A DNA stretch of 64,000 bases from NCBI GenBank assembly GCA_946699065.1, contig CAMPDV010000135.1, positions 124,001-188,000 on the forward strand, in the 5' to 3' direction. This document shows positions 1 through 10,686 of the stretch, one piece after another. The stretch is from Loxodes magnus. Taxonomy: Eukaryota > Ciliophora > Karyorelictea > Loxodida > Loxodidae. How positions within the stretch are numbered: position 1 is the first letter of the stretch; each line of letters starts with the position of its first letter. The notes beneath the pieces are model-generated. The model saw nothing but the letters and a program-made list of their open reading frames with translations, did no database searches and was not told where the DNA came from. A program made the translations under genes and the position numbers.

Positions 1-184
1 GGCAGTATTAAAAATATTACTTAGCAAAACTCCATGAAAGCATTTCATATAAAAGGCTTAAACAGAGTGCAACAAGTGAAAAGGAGAAGCAAATGTAGTA
101 AATAGGTTTGATTTAAGGTAGGCTAAGATATTAAATAATAAAATATAAATGAAGTTAATTAAATAATTTTTCTCAAATAAAACA

Positions 185-2002
185 ATGGAATTAGTTTCGC
201 AACAGGTATCTACGTGCTTATAAAATACTGCTTAATTAAGCGAATATATTTAAAGCACATAGCAGTTATAGTCGTTAAATCAATTGGTTCAAAAGGAATT
301 AAAAGGAATCGATGACAATATGAATTAAATTAGTGACATCCTATTGTCTATGCATGAAGTTTCGATTAAACCTTAAAGTGAATAGTAATACAATCCAAAT
401 TCTTTATTAAAAGGAGTGCAACTAATAAACGAGAATGTCCTAAAATGTCTCAATGAAGTGTAGTCTCTTTAGAAATAAACTGAAAACTAAGAAATCATAT
501 GAGCTGACTTAAATGTATCAAGAATAAACTTAGAAACTATCATAGAACAGATTGAACAAATGTGGAAAGTTCCTATTGATGAACTTTTGTTTCTTCCTAC
601 TACTCATTAGCAGTGATTAGAATTAGCACCTCATTATTAAATCATAACAATATGTGATCCCTAAGAAGCTTGAAATTCTTTCATGGAGCTAGCAAGGTTA
701 TTGAGTATAAGTTCAGCTGCCTTTTGGAAAAGTCAGCAAAATGAAAATACAATTCTCAAAAAATTGTTTTTCCCTATCTAGAGTCTTTTTTATGCGTTTA
801 ATAAGGAAAAAGCCTATTAGCATCATTTGGTACACTTTGCAACATAAGATGTTAATTCGTTTTTGTAGTTTTGCAGATTGGTTGAAAGTACAGTAGTACA
901 CAAATCATTCTAACTCTAGTCAACTAGTATTGAAGTTAATTAACTTATATGAATTCCAAGAATTTACACTTGCTTTGAAGAAAACTTATAAAAGTCCGAA
1001 GCACAAAATAAATCCAAGAATAAAATGTAGTAATACTTGGAAAAAGTGAACTCTACATGGAGTAATAATAGATAAAAGGAAGAAATTATTGTAGAAAAAC
1101 CTGAAACATAAGATGAAGCGATACAAGTTAGAGTTATAAGCAACTTTTAAATATCTGCCCTAACTAGGAGATCTAATTTTGCTGAAAGAGCTTCATATAT
1201 TACATATGGTATAGTTCCACCACCTGTCACATTCACTCCTTAAGAATCTAGAGGTCCAGGAAGAATTATTTTCCATATTCATGGAGGAGGTTGGGTTACT
1301 TTTTCGTCAGCAACTCATTTAAGATATCTTAGCAAATGGGCAAAAGAAACTGATTCGATAATTTTCAGTGTAGATTATAGATTATCTCCAGAATATAAAT
1401 ATCCATCTGCTTTAAATGACGTTTTTAACGTATATTGTTGGCTTCTAGAATATGGAGAAACTTTATTGGGTATCAAATTAGATAAAATTGTATTTGCTGG
1501 AGATAGTGCAGGTGGTAACTTAGCGTCTGTTTTGACTATTTTAGCAATCGAGCGAGGCTTACGTATACCTGATGGAATTCTTCTATGCTATCCAGCTACT
1601 TATCCAAGTAAAGATCGTTTCAGCCCAAGTTTGCTAAAAAGCTTTACGGAGCCTATTCTTTCGTATGGTTTTATGAAAATGTGTATCAAATGTTACTATG
1701 GAGATACAAATGAAGACCCTCATAATAATTACTATATCAGTCCTTTATTATGCCCTGACTCCATCATCAAGAAATTTCCTAAGTGTAGGATTTTAGCTGG
1801 TTCCGAAGATCCCTTGCTTGATGATTCTTATAAGATGCTGCAAAAGTTAGTAAAAAACGGAGTTGAAGCAAATCTAAAAGTTTTCCAAGGTTTCTCACAT
1901 GGTTGGCTTCAATTTGATATGCTATTAGGAATGAAACAGGCCAAAAAAACCACTTCAGAAAGTATAAAAGAATTAATGACTCTTTTTTATTAAAATCAAT
2001 GA
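185..2002 (+). CDS. Hormone-sensitive-lipase-like alpha/beta hydrolase
   Basis: A serine hydrolase of the HSL/LIPE type, expected to cleave acylglycerols or other esters in the cytosol or on lipid droplets. It reads as 605 residues when TAA/TAG are Gln and TGA is Trp. The oxyanion motif HGGGW begins at residue 366. The nucleophile motif GDSAGG has Ser441, and the likely acid is Asp542 in DPLLDD. The His is 572 in FSHGW. The 365 residues before HGGGW match the long regulatory N-terminal domain of HSL rather than the short bacterial hydrolases. In-frame TGA Trp codons lie at 500, 614, 671 and 950. The stop is TGA at 2000. I chose the ATG at 185; an in-frame ATG at 149 would add 12 residues. No intron is needed. 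Family assignment is secure; the substrate is inferred. Confidence 0.9.
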
Positions 2003-3026
2003 ATACCCTTATATAGTCACATCTTACTCATTTCTAAGGAATCTTCACCTTCTCATTAAGACTATCTATAAATTTAATCATAATCATATTACTTCAATTT
2101 TAATGACTTCTATAATAAGAAAAGCAGCATTAAAAATAATTAAATATATCATTAAGATTATCACATTAAAGCATCTTTTATACCAAGCATCAAATATTAT
2201 TAAATATAAAAACAATTACATAAGTATATTAAATGCCTAACAAATATAAAGCACTTATTAGGAAATCCTTAATTAAGCAGTATAGCTAACTTAACTACAT
2301 GCATCTAGATATAAATAAATTTATAAAAGATAAGGATTTCTTAGTTAAACATTGTAATCAGGTTAAAGCTATTTAGTAAGATAAATTTTTATATGAATAA
2401 ATTTATGTATTTCAGATAGATTTTCAAGATAGAAAAATTAATCAATCTTTTAATTTTTTAAATGTAAACTTCTTAAAAGTATAAAAAGAACTATGAACAA
2501 TACACTTAAATGTAAGGTATAATGAGCCTTTCAAATAAACTTCTAGCTTAATTAAAAGAATTAAGGTCTATAAATTATATTAGTAAGCTAGTAAAATCTA
2601 AGTATTAAAATATTGAAGCATTAATAATAAAAATAAAAAATCAAGATTAGTCCTTTAAGATTAATATTAGAGGTATAAAAAAAAGTTATAATCATAACTT
2701 TATTCTCTTTCTTACTTTTTTTAAATTCATTTAAACAATTCTTATTAAAATTTCTTTTCCATAAGCAATTTATACAAGCTATCGTTTAGTAATTATTTGA
2801 TTAGCCTTTCCTTATTATTTTTAATATACACTAAAATATTGCCTTAAAATATAATAAAACCAGATTAAAGTTTACCCATATAATTTTTAGAGTTTAGCTT
2901 ATAAGACTTTATGGGATTATAAATACTTGAGATATCTAAATTAATATTTATTTGACTTATTTTAAAATGTGTTTAATTATGTTTATATAAGGAAACTTAA
3001 ATGATAAATTAATAACTAATAAGCAA
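2003..3026. other. Intergenic, A+T-rich
   Basis: About 1 kb between the 3' ends of two convergent genes. I see only A+T-rich sequence with short oligo-A/T runs and no convincing coding stretch in any frame. Confidence 0.6.
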
Positions 3027-3761
3027 TCACTTTTTGATGGTCTTGCAGAGATTTTCTTTTATCCAATCTTTGACGCATTGTAATTCTTTGTCGCTTACTT
3101 AATGCTGAAGTCCATCTTCTACTGTTAAATTGTAGTTTATATCTTTCAAATATTTATGATAACTTTCGGTAGCGCTCTTACACATTAAAGTTAAATCTTG
3201 CTGTCCGTGGTATATAAATACAGGAGTGCTAGGATGTTTTATCTGTTTACTTTCAAAGGTTTCTAAGGCATAACCAGATAAACAAATGATTCCTGCCAAC
3301 TTTTCTTTGGTCTTAACTAATCCTGTGTATAAACTTAGAGCAGCACCTTGCGAAAAGCCTCCTAGCAGAATATTATGATATCCATTTTCTTTGTTTTTGG
3401 ATCTTAGTTCTTCCACTTCTTAATCTATTAGTTTAACTATCACTTCGCTACTTTCTTCCACCTAGTTAATATTGCATTTTCCTGATTATAAGTCTAAGAT
3501 ATCATATCACGAAGGCATTTTTTAGCCCCAATTTATCGTTACTGGCCTCATAGGAGCTGTAGGTAGAACTACTTTGAAGCAAGCAGGACATGGATCTTAA
3601 GAAATCGTGTCAAATACTTCGACAAAACCATATGCTGTATCTCCTAAGCCGTGCAGTCAAATAAGAGTATGAGAATGGTTTTTACATTTATGAGGAAATA
3701 GATGTAGAGTAAGACCCTCTACAAAAAGTCTTCGTCTTAGCATTTGTCCACAGTATGACAT
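3027..3761 (-). CDS. Acyl-protein thioesterase / lysophospholipase (LYPLA family)
   Basis: A 244-residue alpha/beta hydrolase, close to the usual 220-235 of APT1/2. Members remove palmitate from S-acylated proteins and cleave lysophospholipids in the cytosol. Motifs run in the family order: HGLGD at residues 37-41, PTAPxRPVT near 67-75, MPSWYD at 82-87, the GFSQG nucleophile elbow with Ser137, then Asp189 in QQDL and His220 in GLQH. The conserved Trp of MPSW is written TGA (3507-3509), which is strong evidence for TGA as Trp. Gln codons TAA/TAG occur throughout. The start is the first ATG; upstream sequence is A+T-rich. The stop is TGA at 3027-3029. It converges with the lipase gene. Function in protein depalmitoylation is inferred from the family. 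Confidence 0.92.
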
Positions 3762-5443
3762 TGCAATTTTATTTCGTATATATAATATTAAAATATTAGG
3801 TATTTAATTATTAGCCTTTATTTATTACTCTGGCACTAATTACACTATACCTTTCTAGTTTTAATCATCTTGGGACTTTAAACTTTAGCAACTCTAATCT
3901 AAATAAGCCTGCTTCTCAGATTTCTTGCAGATCTAAATTAAAAATGTTAAATATCTTCTAATCTTTAATATTAAAGCAAGCTAGCCTTCATTTGCTAATC
4001 AATAGATTATAAATCTCTCAACTATTCAAATAATCCATATACTTGAATTTTGTTTTCCTTTAATTTAATTAAATCTAGATATTTTCTCTAGGATATGCTA
4101 GTTATGTTTAGGTTAATGAGAGTATATTGATATTCTTGTCTCTAATTAAAGAAAAATTTGGTATATTTGAATTAAATAGTTGAAGGAATCAGAAGATATA
4201 TAATCATTTCTAACCTCTACTTATATATTGCATTTCCTTTCTTAAATAGAGTTTTATAGTTTTTCTATAGATTTCTCAATGAATCACTTTATATCAATAA
4301 AAATACTTTTAGTAAGAGTAGGAAGCAAAGAATTAAGCATTGGAACATAAGAATGAGTTTGCTAGTTTATTCAATATTTGCTTATAGAAAGGAAACTAAA
4401 TAAAAGGCATCTGCAATATTTAATGGCTGAAAATGAATAATTACTAACTTATTTCTTAGCAAGCAATATTTTACCATTTATAGATAAATAAGCAATAATA
4501 TCAAGCAACTCTACAAAAGCATTTCTAATATTTCGTATTGTCTAAATAGTTAAGCTTATAGAAGTCTTAAATATAATTAAATTAGAATCTAGGGAGATAA
4601 AAATAGGAGCTCAGAACTTGACTAAGTAGATGCAAACATCCTTTATATGTTTTAAAAAGAGACATTCTAAAAGCAAGTAGATTTTGCCTTAAGATGCTAA
4701 ATACTCTATTTAAATGGAAATAATCATAATTATAAATAAATGCTTAATATTTAATTAAATCTCTAAGGTAATAACTTCTTAAGTAATTAAAAGTAATAAG
4801 CTAGTTCTTAATTATATCCTTTAATTTCATTTTTACACATACTAACATAAAAGGAAATTCTAGTTCATTAAATCTATAATAGAAAATAAGTCATTCAATA
4901 AAAATAAACTATTACTGGTACAAGTAAGCTTTAGATCAACCAATTTAATCATACTATTGCTTTTTCCGTATATTCTTTTAGCTCATGCTATAGAAAATTT
5001 AAAGAGACAGATAAATTGTGACTATTAGTGGTAAATAAGAGATAAGCTAGTATAGTACAAGTTTTATATTCTAATTAAAATGAAAGACTTTAAATTCTAA
5101 GAACTATGCTAAGAATTAAGATTCCCTAAGATTAAGAAGCTAAAAGTAAAATCCTAGTCTACTTATGTCAGTCTTAACTTCCTAAAGCTTCCTTATAATG
5201 ATGGCTTCTATAAATAGTATAGCAACTTTCAGCAAATTTCAAAAAAATAAAGACATTAAAAACCAGAATTTAAGCAAGCTTCTGTAAGGAGTTCGAGTCA
5301 CTAACCATAACTCAAAATTTAAAATTTGTTTCTGAACCAAAATAAATATGTGAGCTTTAATATAGCACGAATAGTAGGAACTTTCTTAATTTTTGAAGCA
5401 TTATTTGAACACTAAAAGTATTAGAAATTAGGAGGATTATAAT
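3762..5443. other. Intergenic, no supported gene
   Basis: A 1.7 kb A+T-rich stretch. One frame starting with an ATG near 4354 runs without TGA for about 200 codons. Its composition is low-complexity Ile/Leu/Asn/Gln and shows no motif, and runs of this length are expected now and then when TGA is the only stop. I do not call a gene. Confidence 0.5.
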
Positions 5444-5767
5444 ATGATACTAAACAGGGATTAATAAAATACCAAAAAAGCGAGAAATTATGAAGAAGTT
5501 GAAAATAATGAAAACTGAAGAGCTAGAAAGTTTAAGGTAGCAGTAATCAAAGCTAATGATTTTCTATAGCAGCAAGAGTTAGATAAATTTAAGCCATCTC
5601 CTCCATCTTGTATATCTAGCAAACATAAATATAGACAAGTTAGTTTGAGGTAAAGAACTAAAAATTATTACCCATACTCTGAAAAGTTGTCAACTTATGA
5701 AAGCGATTTAAGCTGTTTACCAGATGAAATTTAGATTATAGGTAGAAGTACATATAAGGATGTTTGA
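5444..5767 (+). CDS. Small hypothetical protein
   Basis: A 107-residue reading frame with coding-like composition (Lys, Glu, Ser, Pro, Asp, Arg) and several Gln written as TAA/TAG. It has one internal TGA (5516) read as Trp and ends at TGA 5765. I recognise no domain. It contains a PSPPS segment and a basic run near residues 60-75. After the TGA at 5765 the frame stays open to 6617, but that part is hydrophobic and low-complexity, so I take 5765 as the true stop. If 5765 were Trp, the protein would be 391 residues. Weakly supported; it could be a non-coding coincidence. Confidence 0.42.
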
Positions 5768-6778
5768 GAGAGAGATGTTTATTAATTTATGTATAAAATA
5801 CTTTAAAAAGGAGACTGCCTCTAAAAATAATAATTTGATTTAGTTTTAAAATAATTAGAAGAATATCTATCTCTAATGTATTAAATACTATACTACAGAT
5901 AAGAAATTATTTTATTCAAATTGTTTAATTTGATTTGCTCTACATTATAATAGCAGATTTTAAAGCTTATTTTACATTAATTAGTTTGCTTCTCTCCTTA
6001 AATTAATTTAAGATGCGTTTTTTGGAGATCTATTTAAAGATTAATCCAGTAATTTGAATTAATTTAATACTTATTATTAGCAATCATAGTTTTAGCTTAG
6101 TATCTAAATATAGAATTATATGAAATTATTAATGAGGATAAGCTTAAGTCCACTTATTTGGATATAGTTAAATTAAATGCATGCATTTAATCGCAAAGCT
6201 ATTCAAAGATAATTCCTGCTAAATAAGTTCAGTTTCTTGCTTCAATTATAAAACTCCGTATGATCAATCATTAAAAAGGCAGCAAGATATATTAAGAATG
6301 CAATATTTTGCTTTTATAAGTTTAAATTACTAATAAATACTTTATTTATCTTCTTTAGTATAACAAAAAGATATTATTAGCTAAAATCTGCAAGCAAGCC
6401 AAGCAACTTAGATTATGGTAATTTCTAACTAAGATAGCATGCTAATTACATCATATTCATTTATTATATTTTGCTATATGTAATTAATTTTTTAGCTGCT
6501 TATTAGTTTCATTTCTATTTATAATTTACTGCTTTTCAAAGATAGTTGATAAAATTAAAACTAGATAGATAGAAAAGGTAATGAATATAGTAAAATAAAA
6601 GGAAAAAGTAAATAATTGAAGAAGCATTTTCTTAATAGTAATACAAGCCTTTGGTATCTATTAGTTTGATAAGATTAAGGTTAACTGCAGGCTGTATATT
6701 AAGTAAAGGATGAATTAGATAGATAGATATAGATTAATTTTTAGCTCTTATAATTAGATAATCTATTTTTATATTTCA
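5768..6778. other. Intergenic, A+T-rich, TGA-poor
   Basis: No recognisable gene. The frame of the preceding small ORF remains free of TGA to 6617, but the translation is Leu/Ile/Gln-rich noise. A short GATA tetranucleotide run lies near 6716-6731, upstream of the reductase start. Confidence 0.5.
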
Positions 6779-7522
6779 ATGAGATTTTAGGGAAAAAACT
6801 GTATAGTAACTGCTTCTTCTACCGGTATTGGACTTGCTATTGCCTAAAGATTTGCTCTTGAGGGAGGTAAAGTTGTAATTTCATCCAGAAAGCAAGAAAA
6901 TGTTGATGAAGCTGTTCTTTCAATAAGGTAAATGCTTGAAAAAAAGAGTTTACCAGTTTCGAATGTTATTGGTCATGCCTGTCATGTAGCTGATCCTTAG
7001 CAACGAAAAGATCTTATACAGAAATGCGTTTAAAATTTTGGAAATATAGATGTGCTTGTTAGCAATGCAGCTATTTCTACTTATACTGGAAAGACTATTA
7101 ACACACCTGAACTTCATATGAAGAAAATGTTTGAAGTGAATGTATTTTCTTCTTTTTTATTAATCTAGGAAAGCTTTCAGTTCATGAATAAAGGAGGTAG
7201 CGTATTGCTTATTTCTAGCTATGCTGGATATAATCCATAGAATCCTATTGGAATGTATGGAGTAACTAAAACTGCTTTACTAGGTCTTACAAAAGCTCTT
7301 GCAAGTGAATTCTAGGCCTAAGAAATACGTGTGAATTGTATATGTCCAGGTCTGATTAAGACTAAATTTGCATAAGCTTTATGGGAAAAAAATTCTTAAA
7401 ATATACCAGTAGGTCTTCCTGAGGATATTGCAGGTGCAGCTGCATTTGCTTGTAGTGCAGATGGAAGATTTATGACGGGAGAAAGTATGGTTGTAAGTGG
7501 ATAGATAATGTCAAGATTGTGA
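6779..7522 (+). CDS. Short-chain dehydrogenase/reductase, DHRS4-like, peroxisomal
   Basis: A 247-residue classical SDR, probably an NADP(H)-dependent carbonyl or retinal reductase. The nucleotide-binding motif TASSTGIG (residues 11-18) has the variant first half seen in DHRS4. NAA lies at 96-98, the catalytic Asn at 121, Ser147, and the YxxxK pair is Tyr160/Lys164. The C-terminus is Ser-Arg-Leu followed directly by TGA. SRL is a type 1 peroxisomal targeting signal and is also the tail of animal DHRS4, so peroxisomal location is likely. This end also shows that TGA acts as stop here, because read-through would mask the signal. The start ATG at 6779 gives a family-typical length. Many Gln are TAA/TAG; no intron. 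Confidence 0.93.
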
Positions 7523-8812
7523 TTGGTATAATCTAAATAAACGAAATAAATTATAATAATTTGATTCAATTATAAGTGTTTAATTGAATAAACATATATG
7601 CCTGCAAGCTTATTTTAAAATTAGTTTGTAAGCTGCTTAATACATCAATAAATATAAGAAAAAACTTTTTTCCTTATTAGAAATGTTTGCTACTTTATAA
7701 TATACTCCTATCCTTAATCGACATAGTTTATTGCTAGGACGGTATGTAATTATTATGGATTCTTATCTTTTTTATCTTATAAAGCTTAGAGAGATATTTC
7801 CTAAAATTAAAAAATAAGGTAATAATGATTTATAAATGATTATAATTAATCTTTTTAATTGCTATTTTTACTTCTTAGAATGTTAAATACTAATAATTAC
7901 ATATTTTTAGTAAGTCTCACTATTATAATTTAAATTAATTATACTTTGCCTTTATCATAGAAAATATAAAAGTTCTTTACTTTTAGTTTTTTAATGTCAT
8001 AAGAAAATAAAAGAGATGCTTTATAATAAATATATACTAGCTATTATAAATCAGATTAAATATATTTAATTTGAATAATAAAGTTAGATATAGTGTAACT
8101 AGTTTATTGCCTTTTATAATAAGAAAAATATATATAACCAAGGAATTATCAATATAATAAAGAAAATTATTTATCCTACCAAATAATTTGTTTGGTAACT
8201 TCCTCTTTATTGATTTTAAATTTCTTAATTGTAGATGCTTATTAAATATTATATAAATTAGGTGCATTAATGCTTAAAGTATTTAGATATGAAATAAAGA
8301 TATTATTTATCCATTTAAATTAAGTCAAATTTAGCTAAATAATATTTAGGTATATTAAGTTAAAACTCATTTGATAACTTAACTTTATAATGGATATTGA
8401 TATAAAATAAGGGGGCTATTAATTGGTAAATATGATTTAATTATTTCAAATTATGTCTAAAACTACCTATTTTAATCAATTTTGTAGATAATGCAAGAAA
8501 TTACTTATAAGGTGCTTTTACTTGATGGAAAAAATTACTATACTTTTATTTTGAGATAAAGTATTTTTAAATTTAATTGAATAACCAATTATTAAAAAAG
8601 AGAAATTACTTTTATTACTTTTAACAGTACCAAATATTATTTAGACTTACCTGATTTTTTAATAAGTTTGCATTGTTTATTTGTTGCTTATTATTTTGAA
8701 ATAATGCTTTATGGATTAAAATAACTAACTCTTTGAATTTTTATTGCTAGTAAAGCAATTAACAGTTTGTATAATTTTTGCATTAAGAAATAGTAAACTT
8801 AAAGAATTAAGT
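7523..8812. other. Intergenic between convergent genes
   Basis: About 1.3 kb of A+T-rich DNA between the reductase and the OSBP-related gene. I see no gene, RNA or repeat that I can support. Confidence 0.6.
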
Positions 8813-10397
8813 TCAGCTCTTGTGAATGGCGCTTCTTAGCTTCTTATCTACTCTCTACTATTCTTCAACTTTTTGTTTCCAAGCTTCTGCTCTGGCTTCG
8901 TTTCCGTGAGCTAACCAAATTAGATCTTCTCGGTATCTCCAATCACTGGGTAGTGGATTTTTGACAGGATAGTGTCTAATAGGCTTATGAGAATCAATGT
9001 TTCAGAATTCTTAATTATCAATCATTAAATTCTAAAGTCAATTTCCACTAATGACTCCTAGCTATTCTTTTGATTAGGAGTTTATAATCAATCCAGATAA
9101 ATCATCATCAAGCCAGCTTGACTTCTCCAAAACTTTTCCAAAATTCTTATTTTTGCCACATATTATAGTACATTATATTCCATTAGCTTCATCGACAATT
9201 GTCATTTCGCCTGAATAATAGTGTACCTGTGTAATTTAAGTCTCTAGTTCCAAGTATAACACCACCAAGTTTAACAACAGGAAGAGTATGAGTAATTCGA
9301 TGTCCATCGTGAAATTCAATGCAAAGAGTACCTTCTTGTCCCACAATTAGAGAGTTTCCGCTAAATTTACCGGTATATTCATAATGCCCAAAAAATTTAT
9401 AATTGCTAGCTTCTACTAAAAAGCAAGAAACAGGAGGATGGTGCTAAATATGCTCTCCATAAATTCTAGTTCCATCAGGAAAATATCCTTCAAAGGTTTC
9501 TCCAAGAAGTGGATTAAACGGTTTCCATTATCTAATACCCATATAAAGCCCAGAAACTGTGAAAGCTATAACAAATTTCATTCTTTAAAGAGGATTTTGA
9601 GTTTCAGCTGCTTATCTTAAAAAAATAGGAGCGAAACTTCATCGATCAGCTAAACGTTCTAATGTACTTCTAGGTTCAAAAATTCTAATAGGAAGGGAAA
9701 CTCCTACAACAGGCTTACCTTTCATAATAAACGCCATTACAGTTTTCATAACAGACATAGCTACACCTGATTACTTTTTAAGTGCTACTTTGTCTACACA
9801 TTTAAGTCCTCCCTCTTTTTATCTCTCAAGTCCTTGGAGAATATCTTCTTTGTTAACATATTTTTCCTTCATTAGGTATTCCTCAGACAGGTAAATGGGA
9901 GGCGGTGATTCTTGATTCACTGTATTTTGAAATCAAAAGGAAAAAATTCCTTTAGGGATTTTTCAACTTAAAACATGAGGATCATTTGTCTCTTCCAATG
10001 GTTAAGTAGGAATTTTAGGAGCATCATCATTATAAGGAATGAAAATATTGAAAACGTATTAAGAAGTTTCTATTTATTCCTATCCAAAAACTACTTAAAT
10101 ATCAGTGAATTTATACAGTTACTACATATCCATTATTTCCTCTTAAGTAGATTTATCTCATAAAGTATATTTCATTTTCTTAGCAAAGGGAGGATTTTTC
10201 ATTCTAACTACATTTTACAAAGATTACTATAGAAGCTTATTGACTTCCTATGTAGTCAACTATTGAGATACCTTTACATGCCATATGAAGGTGTCTGTAG
10301 ACAGTCTATAGGTTTTAGTTTACTCAATACTTTCCTTTTACTCTTCCTCCTTTTTAGAATTCAGGTCTTTCGTATTTCTATTGATTGACTGTGACAT
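8813..10397 (-). CDS. Oxysterol-binding-protein-related protein (ORP/Osh)
   Basis: A lipid-transfer protein of 522 residues after removal of one 16-nt intron (9211-9226). ORPs carry sterols and phosphoinositides between membranes at contact sites. The ORD starts around residue 205. It contains KPFNPLLGETFE at 292-303 and the phosphoinositide-binding EHIQHHPP at 315-322. The ORP C-terminal signature with LPSDWRYREDL and the basic helix after it close the protein. The first 140 residues are not an obvious PH domain. They look beta-rich and could be a GOLD-like or divergent domain. Trp is often TGA; the stop is TGA at 8813. The intron is needed to join GTRDLNYTG to EMTIVDEANG, both clearly ORP. 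Start ATG at 10397 is the first in frame. Confidence 0.92.
9211..9226 (-). other. Intron, 16 nt
   Basis: Sequence GTACACTATTATTCAG on the minus strand. Removing it restores the reading frame exactly inside the conserved lipid-binding domain of the ORP gene. Confidence 0.85.
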
Positions 10398-10686
10398 CTT
10401 AAATTAAGAATCTTAGATCTTTTAAATAAATTTTAATCTTTAAACTTCAATCTATTCATAGCAAGTCTAAATAGATATCATTACCATACAACACAAACAT
10501 TATCTCTGTACTATTAGTAATTAATTAAGTTAGATAGCATGTTTAGTGGATAGGAGTATTGAAACAAATGATTGTTAAATAGAAAGAATAAAGGAATAGT
10601 GTTGCCTAAGAATATAGAGCATCATATTTAGTGCTAGTAGCATTTATTTAAAATAGAATAATCTTCTTTGTCTCCATTAATTTAAA

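Noticed and set aside
713-901. Minus-strand open frame of 62 codons inside the lipase gene
   Set aside because: It lies antisense within a clearly coding region and has no motif.
4354-5020. Plus-strand frame without TGA for about 200 codons
   Set aside because: Low-complexity Ile/Asn/Gln composition and no motif; such runs are expected when only TGA stops.
5275-5300. GTTCGAGTC, like a tRNA T-arm
   Set aside because: The flanks do not pair as a T-stem and no acceptor or anticodon arm fits.
5768-6619. Extension of the small ORF past TGA 5765
   Set aside because: Composition changes to Leu/Ile-rich noise after the TGA, so that TGA is taken as the stop.
9227-9260. Alternative 34-nt intron in the ORP gene
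   Set aside because: The 16-nt intron at 9211-9226 keeps more conserved ORP sequence (VILGTRDLNYTGEM) and matches the lengths of other introns.
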